Shown in pieces: positions 1 to 8,026 of a stretch of DNA of 64,000 bases. Under the pieces are notes generated by a model. That model was given only the letters and a program-made list of their open reading frames with translations, had not been told where the DNA came from and did not search any database. Where the stretch lies: positions 717,637 through 781,636 of the forward strand of contig NZ_SJKA01000002.1 in the NCBI RefSeq assembly GCF_004331435.1, written 5' to 3'. The first letter of the stretch is position 1. The number at the start of each line of letters is the position of its first letter. This DNA comes from Kribbella sindirgiensis (GTDB lineage Bacteria > Actinomycetota > Actinomycetes > Propionibacteriales > Kribbellaceae). The translations under genes and the position numbers were made by a program.

Positions 1-59
1 TGTACCGGAGTCTGGGCTGGAAGGTGATCGCCGACATCGTCATCGCCCGCTCGCGCTGA
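1..59 (+). CDS. C-terminal end of a GNAT-like acetyltransferase (partial)
   Basis: Only the last 18 codons are inside the window, read from base 3 to the TGA at 57-59. The peptide begins YRSLGWKV, which resembles the last alpha/beta segment of GNAT N-acetyltransferases, where a (F/L)Y..LGF/W motif precedes the final strand. The fragment is too short to identify a substrate or rule out another fold. The next gene on the same strand begins about 90 bases further on. Confidence 0.4.
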   Translation, partial: YRSLGWKVIADIVIARSR

Positions 60-149
60 CTCATTCAAACGACTGCCATAGTCAAAGGTTTGTGAAGTGC
101 TGCCCGCTGCGCGGGTGGGCAATCGTTGGCCTGGGCAAGGCTGCAGATC

Positions 150-953
150 ATGACGAACCACAGACGGTCCCCCGGCAACGGTGTGGCCGGTCCCCTCATC
201 GCGTCACTGTCGGCTCTCGTATTGCTGGCCGGCATCGGGTGGTTCGTACTGCGCCAGTCGGACAGCAGCAAGGTCACGAGCCAGTCGGAACCGGTCTCGT
301 CGATGGAGACCGCGAGCGACGACGCGTCGTCGGCCACACCGGTCCGTCCGACCACTCCGACGTACACACCTCGACGTACGCCGACCCCCTCGAAGGCCAC
401 GAGCGTGACGCCGAAACCCACGCGGACGACGTCGGCGCCGAGCCGGGGCAGCACACGGACTCCCAAGCCCACCACGTCGACGACGTCGCCGAAGCCGACC
501 CGCTCCGCGACCCCGACACCTACGCCGACCAGGACGACGAAGACCTCGAAGCCCACCAGCGGACCGGCCGAGGCGCAGGTCCTGGACCTGACCAACCAGG
601 AACGTGCGAAGGCCGGCTGCGGACCGTTGCGGACCAACAAGTCGCTGACCCAGGCCGCCGAGGCGCACGCCGCCGACATGGTTGCCAGGCACTACTTCGC
701 GCACGACAGCCTGGACGGCCGCAGCCCGTTCGACCGGATGAAGGCGGCCGGGTTCCGGGGCGGTGCGATGGCCGAGAACATCGCGGTCGGCTACACGACC
801 GCGGCCGCAGTCGTGAAGGGCTGGATGAACAGCGCGGGACACCGCGCGAACATCCTCAACTGCGGCTACACGATGATCGGCATCGGGTACGACAGCGGCC
901 AGGTGAAACCCGACTGGGGCAACGGCAGCTGGGTGCAGGATTTCGGCGGCTGA
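150..953 (+). CDS. membrane-anchored CAP-domain (SCP/PR1-like) protein 1
   Basis: This 267-residue protein has a short basic N-terminus, one membrane segment (about residues 12-33), a Ser/Thr/Pro/Lys-rich linker of about 100 residues and a C-terminal CAP domain (about 145-267). The CAP signature residues are present: His in HYFAHDS, Glu in AENIAVG and His in GHRANIL. Bacterial CAP proteins with this architecture are secreted or surface-tethered; their biochemical role is usually unknown. I place the start at ATG 150, with AAGG nine bases upstream, rather than the TTG at 126. It is the first of three tandem paralogues. Confidence 0.9.
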   Translation: MTNHRRSPGNGVAGPLIASLSALVLLAGIGWFVLRQSDSSKVTSQSEPVSSMETASDDASSATPVRPTTPTYTPRRTPTPSKATSVTPKPTRTTSAPSRGSTRTPKPTTSTTSPKPTRSATPTPTPTRTTKTSKPTSGPAEAQVLDLTNQERAKAGCGPLRTNKSLTQAAEAHAADMVARHYFAHDSLDGRSPFDRMKAAGFRGGAMAENIAVGYTTAAAVVKGWMNSAGHRANILNCGYTMIGIGYDSGQVKPDWGNGSWVQDFGG

Positions 954-1140
954 CCGGGTTACCCCGGCGTTCAGTCAATCGTTTTCTTCAGGATTCGTTA
1001 AGAGGCCATTCGGCTCCGTAACGATGACCTTGCACGTCGGTTAAGGTCGCTGTTCGGTGAGACCAGGGGGGACCTGGCTGGACCACGGGGAACGACGCGC
1101 AACTCGGTACGACGAAAAACGAAGAGGATTCGCCCATCCC

Positions 1141-2136
1141 ATGATGGATTCGCCTACCCCCCGGCGGCACCGCGGCAGTAGACGTGCTCCCCGGCGGAGC
1201 CGTGGCCTGGTCGGCCCTACCGTCAGCGCGCTCTCGGTCCTGGTCGCGATCGGACCTGTGGTCTGGTTGATGTCGCGCGACAGCGACCAGGTCAACGACG
1301 CCACCAACGTCCAGTACGTCAACGAGGACACCCGTGTCGACGGCGGGTCCGCGGTCGAAGGTACGACGGCCGGCACGCCGCTGATCACCATCACGAAGAC
1401 CTTGCCGAACGGACGGACGACGACAGCAGTCCTCGGTACGCCGGCGTTCGGCGCGAGCACGTCCTCCTCCGCGACCCCGGCGAGCCCGGGTGCGTCGAGC
1501 GACACGCCCAGCACCGTGCTCACCACGCCGACGGCACCGACCGTCGGCACGACCACAGTGACCGTGTCACCGACCGCGCCGGGCAGTCCACGGACCCAGG
1601 CCGGCAAGCCGAAGCCGAAGCCGACGACGACCGCGAGTACGACGCCGACGCGGACGCCGACCAAGACGCCGACGAAGACGCGATCGACCGACCCGACGCC
1701 GAGCGAGACCACGCAGCCGCCCACCGGTGGCGGCGGGACGAACACGCAGGAGCGGCAGGTCCTCGAGTACACCAACCAGATCCGTGAACAGCAGGGCTGC
1801 GGCCCGCTCCGGCTGGACAGCGCACTCGTCGAGGCCGCCGGCAAGCATGCGTCGGACATGGTCCGCCGGCACTACATGGACCACACCAACCCTGACGGAC
1901 AAGACCCTGGCGACCGGATGGCGGCCGCCGGGTACCGCGGGTCGAGCTGGGGCGAAAACATCGCGGCCGGCTACGACAGCGCACAGAAGGTGGTCGCCGC
2001 CTGGATGCAGAGCGACGGGCACCGCAAGAACATCCTGAACTGCCGGTTCACCACGATCGGCGTCGGATACGACCCGGGCCAGGTCAAGCCGGACTGGGGA
2101 CCGGGCAGCTGGGTCCAGGACTTCGGCAGAAGCTGA
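1141..2136 (+). CDS. membrane-anchored CAP-domain protein 2
   Basis: This 331-residue paralogue of the preceding gene has a basic N-terminus, one membrane segment (about residues 24-43), a long Thr/Pro/Ser-rich extracellular stalk and a C-terminal CAP domain (about 205-331). The putative active-site residues are kept (His in HYMDHTN, Glu in GENIAAG, His in GHRKNIL), and two cysteines match CAP1. The start is ATG 1141, with AGAGGA about 12 bases upstream; an open frame continues back to 1057 but has no comparable ribosome site. It is probably anchored by its N-terminal segment and acts outside the membrane. Confidence 0.9.
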   Translation: MMDSPTPRRHRGSRRAPRRSRGLVGPTVSALSVLVAIGPVVWLMSRDSDQVNDATNVQYVNEDTRVDGGSAVEGTTAGTPLITITKTLPNGRTTTAVLGTPAFGASTSSSATPASPGASSDTPSTVLTTPTAPTVGTTTVTVSPTAPGSPRTQAGKPKPKPTTTASTTPTRTPTKTPTKTRSTDPTPSETTQPPTGGGGTNTQERQVLEYTNQIREQQGCGPLRLDSALVEAAGKHASDMVRRHYMDHTNPDGQDPGDRMAAAGYRGSSWGENIAAGYDSAQKVVAAWMQSDGHRKNILNCRFTTIGVGYDPGQVKPDWGPGSWVQDFGRS

Positions 2137-2243
2137 GACCGGGTAGCCATCGTGGTTGTCATCGTGTCCAGAACACCGAGAGTGGCCAGAACGTTGTCCC
2201 AGGGCCACAATGTCCGGCCGATTCACGGCCGGTCGCGGCGGGT

Positions 2244-2408
2244 AGGTCCTGTCTGGCGATTCCCCGCCGTCGCGAGCAGGTGCTCGGTGCGGTGCATCGG
2301 CGTGCGGGGGCGAAGGGGTCGATGCGGAGCATCGTGGCCTTTGCCCCCGTGCGGCGAGGTGCCGTGCCGAGTGCCGCGCAGTAGGCGGGGAATCGCCAGA
2401 CAGGACCT
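2244..2408 (+). repeat. 165-nt structured interspersed element, copy 1
   Basis: Perfect 25-nt inverted arms (2244-2268 and 2384-2408) enclose a 115-nt core. The core folds inward: 2279-2292 pairs with 2362-2375 over 14 positions including four G-U pairs, then a long imperfect stem leads to an apical hairpin (CGATGC, loop GGA, GCATCG). A second copy lies at 32523-32687. The core is about 92% identical between copies while the arms are about 72% identical but self-complementary in each. G-U pairs point to an RNA read on the + strand. The element sits 120 bases before the third CAP gene. I do not recognise the family. Confidence 0.85.
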
Positions 2409-2528
2409 GCATCCGTCCTTGTCATGTTGCCGGACGGGCCTGGGGGGCTCCGGTGAGGCGGCGTGTGAGGCGCCTCGATCTGGCGAGGCACGTCTTGGGG
2501 GCGCGACTTTGAAGGGACCAACGAAATA

Positions 2529-4379
2529 ATGTCCGAGTCCGGCAACGGCCGGTACAAACCACGCAGGAAAGCGACCCGAGCGGCCTCCCGTTCGTCGCGG
2601 TCCGGCAACCGGCCCACCCCGCCCGCGGAACCCACCCCGCCCGCACCACCCGAACCGCCGCGCTACGCGCCGCGGACCAGCGACGAGTCCCCCTTCTGGG
2701 CCAGCGCGCCGAAGGGCGCCACGTCCAGCGAGTCCCCGTTCTGGGCCGGCGGCAACCAGTCACGCCCCGCCACGCCGCAGTACGCACCGCGCGGCGCGCT
2801 GCCCAGCTACACCGCTCCCGACACCGAGGCCGGTCTGCCTACCCGACCGGCCGAAGACCCGGCCGCGGGCCTGGCGAACCGGCGGCCTGCCGGCGGTACG
2901 CCGTCGTGGGTCGACCAGTCGATCGCCGGCACCGACCCCGAACCCCCCACCCGAGCCCGCCGCGCAGCCCGCAAGGAAACCCCAGCCCCGCCAGGCGAAA
3001 CCGCCGGCACCTGGTCCTCCCGCCGAGCCGCCGACGACTGGGCCTCCCTAGGCGCCGCAGGCACAGCTCCCTCCGACACGGCACCCGCCGCACGCACACC
3101 CCGCGCAAGCGAGAACACGCCCACCGCAAGCGTCTTCGGGGCCGGCGAGAACGCGTTCGGCACGAGCACCTCCGGCGTAGGCGAGAGCGCATCCGGCGCG
3201 AGCACCTCTGGCCTCGACACGTCCGGCGAAAGCACGCCCGGCGTTGGCGCGAGCACGTCCCGCGCGAGCGAGAGCGCATTCGGCGCGAGCACGTCTGGCA
3301 TAGGCGAGAGCACGTTCAGCGCAAGCACGTCCGGTGGTGGCGCGAGCGCGTCTCGCGGTGGTGAGAGTGCGTTCGGTGCGGAGCGTGCTGATGCCGGCGC
3401 GGCGGCGTACGCGGGTGCTGGGACGGACTCGGCGGCTGAGCACGTTGTTGCTGCCGGCGCCGGTGGGCGTGGGGCTTCTGGTCCGGGTCGGCCTGGTGGT
3501 TCTGGGTCTGGCGGCAGTGGACCGGGACGACGTACGGCGGCTCGGTCGGCAGCGGCCGGACGTTCGGCGCGTGGTCGGCGTACGGTGATCGCGATCGCGT
3601 CTGTGCTGCTGGTGATCACGCCGATCTCGTGGATCCTGCTACACCAGCCGCAGAACGACGAAGCGGACGCGTCCATCCCGATCGTCACGCGCACCGACGA
3701 CACCTACATCACCCCGAGCGCCAAGCCGGCGGTCGCGACCCCCTCGGCCAAGGTCACCGTCCCGCCAACGGCGACCCCCACGGCCACCCCCACGAGCACC
3801 CCGTCGGAAACCCCCTCGGCAACCCCGACAGACACTCCGACGAACAGCCCGACGGACACCCCGACCACCAAGTCCTCCACGAACACCCCCAGCACCGCCC
3901 CGACCTCGGCCCCGACCACGCAGCCCACCACCGCCCCAACCTCCCCGGGCCGCACCGTCCCCACGCCGACAGCCACCAAGACCACCACGACCCCGCCCCC
4001 ACCCGTCGACGGCGGTATGGACGCCAACGAACAGCAACTGTTCGACCTGATCGACAACGCGCGGGTGAACAACGGCTGCGCACGCCTGAAAGAAGATCCC
4101 AGCCTCACCTCAGGTGCTCGGTCGACGGCCCAGAGCCGGGCGACGTCCGGTGACAATCTGAACAGCGGCTCAGGCTCGCAGGTCGGCGCCGGTGGCGACG
4201 GTATGACCGCACAGCAGGCCTACAACCAGCTGATGAAGAAGTACAAGAGCACGATCCTCGACTGTGGTCGCACAACACTGGGGGTAGGCATGAAGTCGGC
4301 CGACCACGACACCGGCATTCTGTGCCCGCTGATCTGCGGCTCGGCCGCCCGCAACGCCTGGGTGGCCAACTTCTCCTAG
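2529..4379 (+). CDS. large low-complexity membrane protein with degenerate CAP-like C-terminus
   Basis: A 616-residue protein with four parts: a basic, Pro/Ser/Ala-rich cytoplasmic region of about 350 residues; one membrane segment (about 352-372, IAIASVLLVITPISWILL); a Thr/Pro-rich stalk (about 390-495); and a 120-residue C-terminal domain. Residues about 195-290 carry imperfect repeats built on GES.F.ASTSG. The C-terminal domain aligns with CAP domains (NEQQLFDLIDNAR..NGC.RLK and TILDCGRTTLGVGM) but has lost the conserved His/Glu residues and is shorter. It follows two intact CAP genes, so it is probably a diverged paralogue with no CAP catalytic or metal site. GAAGGGA precedes ATG 2529. 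Confidence 0.85.
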   Translation: MSESGNGRYKPRRKATRAASRSSRSGNRPTPPAEPTPPAPPEPPRYAPRTSDESPFWASAPKGATSSESPFWAGGNQSRPATPQYAPRGALPSYTAPDTEAGLPTRPAEDPAAGLANRRPAGGTPSWVDQSIAGTDPEPPTRARRAARKETPAPPGETAGTWSSRRAADDWASLGAAGTAPSDTAPAARTPRASENTPTASVFGAGENAFGTSTSGVGESASGASTSGLDTSGESTPGVGASTSRASESAFGASTSGIGESTFSASTSGGGASASRGGESAFGAERADAGAAAYAGAGTDSAAEHVVAAGAGGRGASGPGRPGGSGSGGSGPGRRTAARSAAAGRSARGRRTVIAIASVLLVITPISWILLHQPQNDEADASIPIVTRTDDTYITPSAKPAVATPSAKVTVPPTATPTATPTSTPSETPSATPTDTPTNSPTDTPTTKSSTNTPSTAPTSAPTTQPTTAPTSPGRTVPTPTATKTTTTPPPPVDGGMDANEQQLFDLIDNARVNNGCARLKEDPSLTSGARSTAQSRATSGDNLNSGSGSQVGAGGDGMTAQQAYNQLMKKYKSTILDCGRTTLGVGMKSADHDTGILCPLICGSAARNAWVANFS

Positions 4380-4392
4380 CCGTCCGCTCGCG

Positions 4393-4440
4393 CGAGTCGT
4401 GGATTCGGGGGGATGTTTTGCCGTCGGAACCCACGACTCG
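4393..4440. terminator. hairpin with 10-bp perfect arms after the CAP cluster
   Basis: The arms CGAGTCGTGG (4393-4402) and CCACGACTCG (4431-4440) are perfectly complementary and flank a 28-base loop, 13 bases after the stop of the large CAP-like gene. There is no T-run, as is common for terminators in GC-rich actinobacteria. Its termination role is inferred from position. Confidence 0.5.
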
Positions 4441-4492
4441 GCGCGATGGGTGCGACCATGGGTGTCGGTGACCTGGTCCGCGGGAGGTTGGG

Positions 4493-4747
4493 ATGCTTGA
4501 GCGGGATGATGTGGATCGGGTGGGGCCGGCGCATTTCGGGATTCATCCGGACGCGCTGTCGGCGGAGCGGCCGGATCCGCGGCCCGAGGAGGCCAAGCGG
4601 ATGGGGCTGAGCCGCCATACCGAGGAAGGCGCCGTGCTCTACTTCGCGTCCTCGCTCGACCGCGGCAAGCCGGCGCACCGGATGATGGCCTGGATCCTGC
4701 TCGTCACGTTCGCCGCGCCGGTGATCTACATCCTGCTCGTGCTGTAG
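4493..4747 (+). CDS. small C-tail membrane protein of unknown function
   Basis: This 84-residue protein has a soluble acidic/basic N-terminal part of about 62 residues and one C-terminal membrane segment (about 64-84, MAWILLVTFAAPVIYILLVL) ending at the stop. GGGAGG about 7 bases before ATG 4493 supports the start. I do not recognise the family. Its last 22 bases overlap the 3' end of the convergent GlxA-type regulator. Confidence 0.7.
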   Translation: MLERDDVDRVGPAHFGIHPDALSAERPDPRPEEAKRMGLSRHTEEGAVLYFASSLDRGKPAHRMMAWILLVTFAAPVIYILLVL

Positions 4748-5682
4748 AACTCCTGCCGGTGCCGCTGCGGTGTCGTCCCCAGTAACCCGTGGAAGTGGTG
4801 CCGGAGCGCGTCGCTGCTCCCGAACCCGCTCTCGGTGGCGACCCGCTCGACCGACAGGTCCGTTGTCTCCAGCAACAGCCGCGCCCGGTCGAGCCGCTGG
4901 CGCAACAGCCACGCCTGTCCCGAACTCCCGGTCCGCGCCCGGAACTGCCGGGTGAACGTACGCCGTGACATCGCGACCGCCCCGGCCCATTCGTCGAGCG
5001 ACACCGGCTGGTCGAGCCGCGCCCGCGCCCACACCATCGCCTTCTCGATCACGTCGTCGGCGGGATCCGGCGGCACCGGCACCGGGATGTACTGCGCCTG
5101 CGACCCGCTCCGATGCGGCGCCACCACGATGTCCCGGGCAACCTGCTCCGCCACCTCGATCCCGTGATGCGTGCGTACCAGGTGCAGACAGCAGTCCAGC
5201 GAGGCCGCCGTACCGGCGGAGGTGACGAGGTCACCCTGGTCCGACCACAGCACGTCCGCCCGCACGTTCAGCGACGGGTACCGCGACCGCAGCTCGTCGG
5301 CGAACCGCCAGTGCGTCACCACTTCACGCCCTTCGGCGAGCCCGCTCTCGGCCACCAGGAACGCCCCGACGCACAGCCCGACCACGGTGGCGCCCCGCGC
5401 ATGCGCGCCCCGGATCGTGTCCAGTAGTACGTCGGACGCCACCAGCCCGGGCTCCCAGCTCGGCAGCACCACGACGTCGGCCTGCTCCATCACTTCGAGC
5501 CCGTGATCCACCGTGATCCCGAATCCGGCGCTGGTGGGGAACGAGCCCGGTTCCTCCGCACAGACGAGCACGTCGTACCGGCTGGGCAGCCCGCGGCGTT
5601 CGCCGAGCACCAGGCACGGCACGGACAGGTGGAACGGGCTCATCCCGGGATAGGCGAGGACCGCGACGGTACGCATGGGCAC
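4726..5682 (-). CDS. GlxA-type transcriptional regulator (DJ-1/PfpI plus AraC HTH)
   Basis: A 318-residue regulator. Residues about 5-170 form a DJ-1/PfpI-like domain, with the nucleophile-elbow sequence VGLCVGAFLVAESGL and the family hallmark VVTHWRFADEL. Residues about 210-315 are a double helix-turn-helix AraC domain (MSRRTFTRQFRARTG, then DLSVERVATESGFGSSDALRHHF). Members of this family sense small metabolites through the N-terminal domain and bind DNA as dimers; targets here are unknown. The start is GTG 5682 or ATG 5676; neither has a clear ribosome site. It is divergent from the metallo-beta-lactamase-fold gene, which is a natural target candidate. Confidence 0.88.
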   Translation of the reverse strand: MPMRTVAVLAYPGMSPFHLSVPCLVLGERRGLPSRYDVLVCAEEPGSFPTSAGFGITVDHGLEVMEQADVVVLPSWEPGLVASDVLLDTIRGAHARGATVVGLCVGAFLVAESGLAEGREVVTHWRFADELRSRYPSLNVRADVLWSDQGDLVTSAGTAASLDCCLHLVRTHHGIEVAEQVARDIVVAPHRSGSQAQYIPVPVPPDPADDVIEKAMVWARARLDQPVSLDEWAGAVAMSRRTFTRQFRARTGSSGQAWLLRQRLDRARLLLETTDLSVERVATESGFGSSDALRHHFHGLLGTTPQRHRQEFYSTSRM

Positions 5683-5768
5683 AGTATGACGCAGTATGGC
5701 CCGATCTTCGGGAACTGTGACTCGCGGGCCAATGGCGAGACGGTTCGCCAGGCCGGAGGATCGTGGTC

Positions 5769-6530
5769 ATGAAGATCACGCACATCGGCGGCCCGACCGC
5801 CGTCCTGGACCTCGGCGGCCTGACGTTCCTGACCGACCCGGCGTTCGACGAGCCCCGCGACTACCAGCTCCCGGGCCGGGTGATGACCAAGCTGACCGGC
5901 CCGGCGATCCCGGCCGCGGAGCTCGGCCCGATCGACGTCGCCCTGGTCTCGCACGACGAGCACAAGGACAACCTGGACGATGTCGGCCGCGCACTCCTCC
6001 CGTCCATCCCGACCGTCCTCTCCACCCCCGGCGCGGCCGACCGCATTCCTGGGGTTCGCGGGCTGAAGAACTGGGAGTCGATCGACCTGCCCCGGCCGGA
6101 CGGCGGCGTGATCACGGTGACCGGCGTACCGGCGTTGCACGGCCCGGAAGGCGCCGAGGCGGTGCTCGGCGTCGTCACCGGATTCGTCCTCCAGGGCGAC
6201 GGACTGCCGACCGTCTACGTCTCCGGCGACAACGCGTCGCTCGGCCTGGTGAAGGAGATCGCCGATCGGTTCGCGCCGATCGACGTCGCGGTCCTGTTCG
6301 CCGGAGCGGCGCGCACAACTCTGCTCGACGGCGCCAACCTGACCCTCACGTCGACGGACGCGGTCGAGGCCGCGCGGATCCTCGACGGGGCGGCGATCGT
6401 CCCGGTGCACACCGAGGGCTGGACCCACTTCAGCGAGGGCCCGGAGCAGTTCGTCGCTGCGTTCCGTGACGCCGGCCTGGAGGATCGCGTCGCGCTGCTC
6501 GAGCACGGTGTCGCGACGAGCCTTGATTGA
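5769..6530 (+). CDS. metallo-beta-lactamase-fold hydrolase (UlaG/YtnP-like)
   Basis: A 253-residue metallo-beta-lactamase-fold protein. It starts with the typical strand KITHIGGPTAVLDLGGLTFLTDP and has the metal motif as SHDEHKDNLD, then PALHG, VSGDN and PVHTEGW. UlaG-like members normally read H.H.DH at the first motif; here Asn replaces the last His, so metal binding may be altered. The start is ATG 5769, eight bases after GGAGGA (5755-5760); the GTG at 5763 is too close. No signal peptide is seen. It is divergent from the GlxA-type regulator, only 86 bases apart. Confidence 0.85.
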   Translation: MKITHIGGPTAVLDLGGLTFLTDPAFDEPRDYQLPGRVMTKLTGPAIPAAELGPIDVALVSHDEHKDNLDDVGRALLPSIPTVLSTPGAADRIPGVRGLKNWESIDLPRPDGGVITVTGVPALHGPEGAEAVLGVVTGFVLQGDGLPTVYVSGDNASLGLVKEIADRFAPIDVAVLFAGAARTTLLDGANLTLTSTDAVEAARILDGAAIVPVHTEGWTHFSEGPEQFVAAFRDAGLEDRVALLEHGVATSLD

Positions 6531-6534
6531 GGGC

Positions 6535-6564
6535 TTGACGAGCACGGAGCGTGACGGATAGCGT
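6535..6564 (+). promoter_or_regulatory. predicted promoter of the lamin-tail gene
   Basis: TTGACG (6535-6540) and TAGCGT (6559-6564) are separated by 18 bases, a good match to vegetative actinobacterial promoters. It leaves a leader of about 70 bases rich in G-runs before the GTG start at 6643. Confidence 0.6.
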
Positions 6565-6642
6565 GCGACCGCCGGGGGGAACCGGCAGTTCGCATTCATC
6601 GGGCCGGGGGGACATCGGCCCACTGCCAAGGGGGACATTCCT

Positions 6643-7113
6643 GTGTTCGCACGACGCTTCCGCACGCTCTTTTCCGCTGCGACGGCCGCGGTGGTGCTGG
6701 CCGGTACGGCGGCTCTCGCACCACTGCCGGCCGACGCGGCGATCACCGTCGTCCTGAGCGGCATCCAGTACGACCCACCCGGGGCCGACACCCGCACCAA
6801 CGCCCAATTGAACAACGAGTTCTTCACGGTCCGGAACATCAGTTCGCGCCCGATCAACCTGTCCGGGTTCCGGGTACTGGACGCGGCCAACCACCTGTTC
6901 GTGTTCCCGCGCGGCTACGTACTCCCGGGCCGCTCGACGGTGATCGTCCGCACCGGCAAGAACCGGAACCGCGCACTCACCCTGTACTGGAACCAGAGCT
7001 GGTACATCTGGAACAACACCGGCGACACCGCCCGCTTCCAGACCCCGGCCGGCAAGACCTTCGACACCTGCACCTACAAGGCCGTCACCGGCCGTTACCG
7101 CGTCGGCTGCTAA
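6643..7113 (+). CDS. secreted lamin-tail-domain protein
   Basis: This 156-residue protein has a signal peptide (residues 1-33, basic start, hydrophobic core, cleavage likely after PADA). The mature part matches a bacterial lamin-tail (LTD) domain: an Ig-like beta fold with NNEFFTVRNISSRPINLSGFRVLDA, HLFVFPRGYVLPGRSTVIVRTG and WNNTGDTARF. LTD domains occur in secreted nucleases and surface proteins; this one stands alone, so binding rather than catalysis is likely. Two cysteines near the C-terminus may form a disulfide. The GTG start follows AGGGGGA. The stop overlaps the convergent MOSC gene by four bases. Confidence 0.88.
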   Translation: MFARRFRTLFSAATAAVVLAGTAALAPLPADAAITVVLSGIQYDPPGADTRTNAQLNNEFFTVRNISSRPINLSGFRVLDAANHLFVFPRGYVLPGRSTVIVRTGKNRNRALTLYWNQSWYIWNNTGDTARFQTPAGKTFDTCTYKAVTGRYRVGC

Positions 7114-7970
7114 CTGCGGGTTGCGGGGGCGGGGTCGGCGTCGTCCGGGATCCATTCGTGGACGGTGATCTCGTCACCGACGGTGATGTTGCCGGGGGCA
7201 AGTACTGCGCCTTTGACGCCGAAGCTCACGCCGCCGCCGTAGGCGGGCTCACGACGGTACGTCGCCAACGTCCGGGTCGGTTCCGGCCCGGACTTGGTGC
7301 CGGTCGCCTGGTCGACGGTCGGCACCGCGCAGCGGATCCCGCGCGCGGAGTACCCGATCTCCACCGCACCGGCGGTCATCCGGAGCACCTTGTCCTCGGT
7401 GTGCGGCTCGTCCCAACCGGAGATGACGAGGTTGGGCCGGAAGCGGTTCATCGGGATCGCGTCGGCGCCGCGCTCGAGGATGCGCGCGTTCAGCCCGTCG
7501 AGTGACGCCTGCGACGTGATCATCAACGCGTGCGCGTCGCCGAATCCGGTCAGCCCGCGATGCGCGCCCCACCCCGGTCGCTCGTGCTCGGGCGTCACGC
7601 GGACGAGAGCCGCCGGCGCCCCGAGGCGCGCGGTGAACCACTCGTCCGCGGCCGGGTCCTGCACCACGCCCTGCCCGAACCATTTCTCGAACAGGCTGAC
7701 GTCACGCCGCTTCCCGTCGTACCTGATCTCGACCTCGAGGTCTGGGGCGCCTGGCGCGGACAACTGGAGCGCGTCACCCGCCAACGCCGCACGCAAGGTG
7801 GCCATCGCGGGCAGCTTGCGCTGGCTGAGGAACGTCCCGTCCGGCTGGACCAGCATGAACAGCCGGTCGTTCAGCAACCCGGTCGGGCCGACCTCGGCGG
7901 TCTCGGTGGGGATCCCGGCGAGGCCTTTCACCGGGTAGTAGGCCAGGGCGGCAACCTTCGCGACAGACAC
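7110..7970 (-). CDS. MOSC-domain protein (YcbX/mARC-like)
   Basis: A 286-residue protein with an N-terminal MOSC beta-barrel (about 1-110, AALAYYPVKGLAGIPTETAEV and LLNDRLFMLV) and a C-terminal MOSC domain (about 130-280). The key Cys is in SARGIRCAVPTVDQATG, and MNRFRPNLVISG is typical. YcbX/mARC proteins bind molybdenum cofactor and reduce N-hydroxylated compounds; the fold is clear, the substrate is not. The C-terminal ferredoxin domain of longer YcbX proteins is absent. It is transcribed away from the HTH gene that begins 57 bases upstream. Confidence 0.88.
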   Translation of the reverse strand: MSVAKVAALAYYPVKGLAGIPTETAEVGPTGLLNDRLFMLVQPDGTFLSQRKLPAMATLRAALAGDALQLSAPGAPDLEVEIRYDGKRRDVSLFEKWFGQGVVQDPAADEWFTARLGAPAALVRVTPEHERPGWGAHRGLTGFGDAHALMITSQASLDGLNARILERGADAIPMNRFRPNLVISGWDEPHTEDKVLRMTAGAVEIGYSARGIRCAVPTVDQATGTKSGPEPTRTLATYRREPAYGGGVSFGVKGAVLAPGNITVGDEITVHEWIPDDADPAPATRS

Positions 7971-7989
7971 AGCCCAAGCGTAACCGGCC

Positions 7990-8019
7990 TTGCCCTGTTG
8001 AAACGTGTTGAGTTATGTT
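7990..8019 (+). promoter_or_regulatory. predicted promoter giving a leaderless HTH-gene transcript
   Basis: TTGCCC (7990-7995) and TATGTT (8014-8019) are spaced by 18 bases. A start site 7-8 bases after the -10 box falls on or next to the GTG at 8027. The ATG at 8015 lies inside the -10 box and could not be translated from this promoter. Confidence 0.55.
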
Positions 8020-8026
8020 TGATCAC

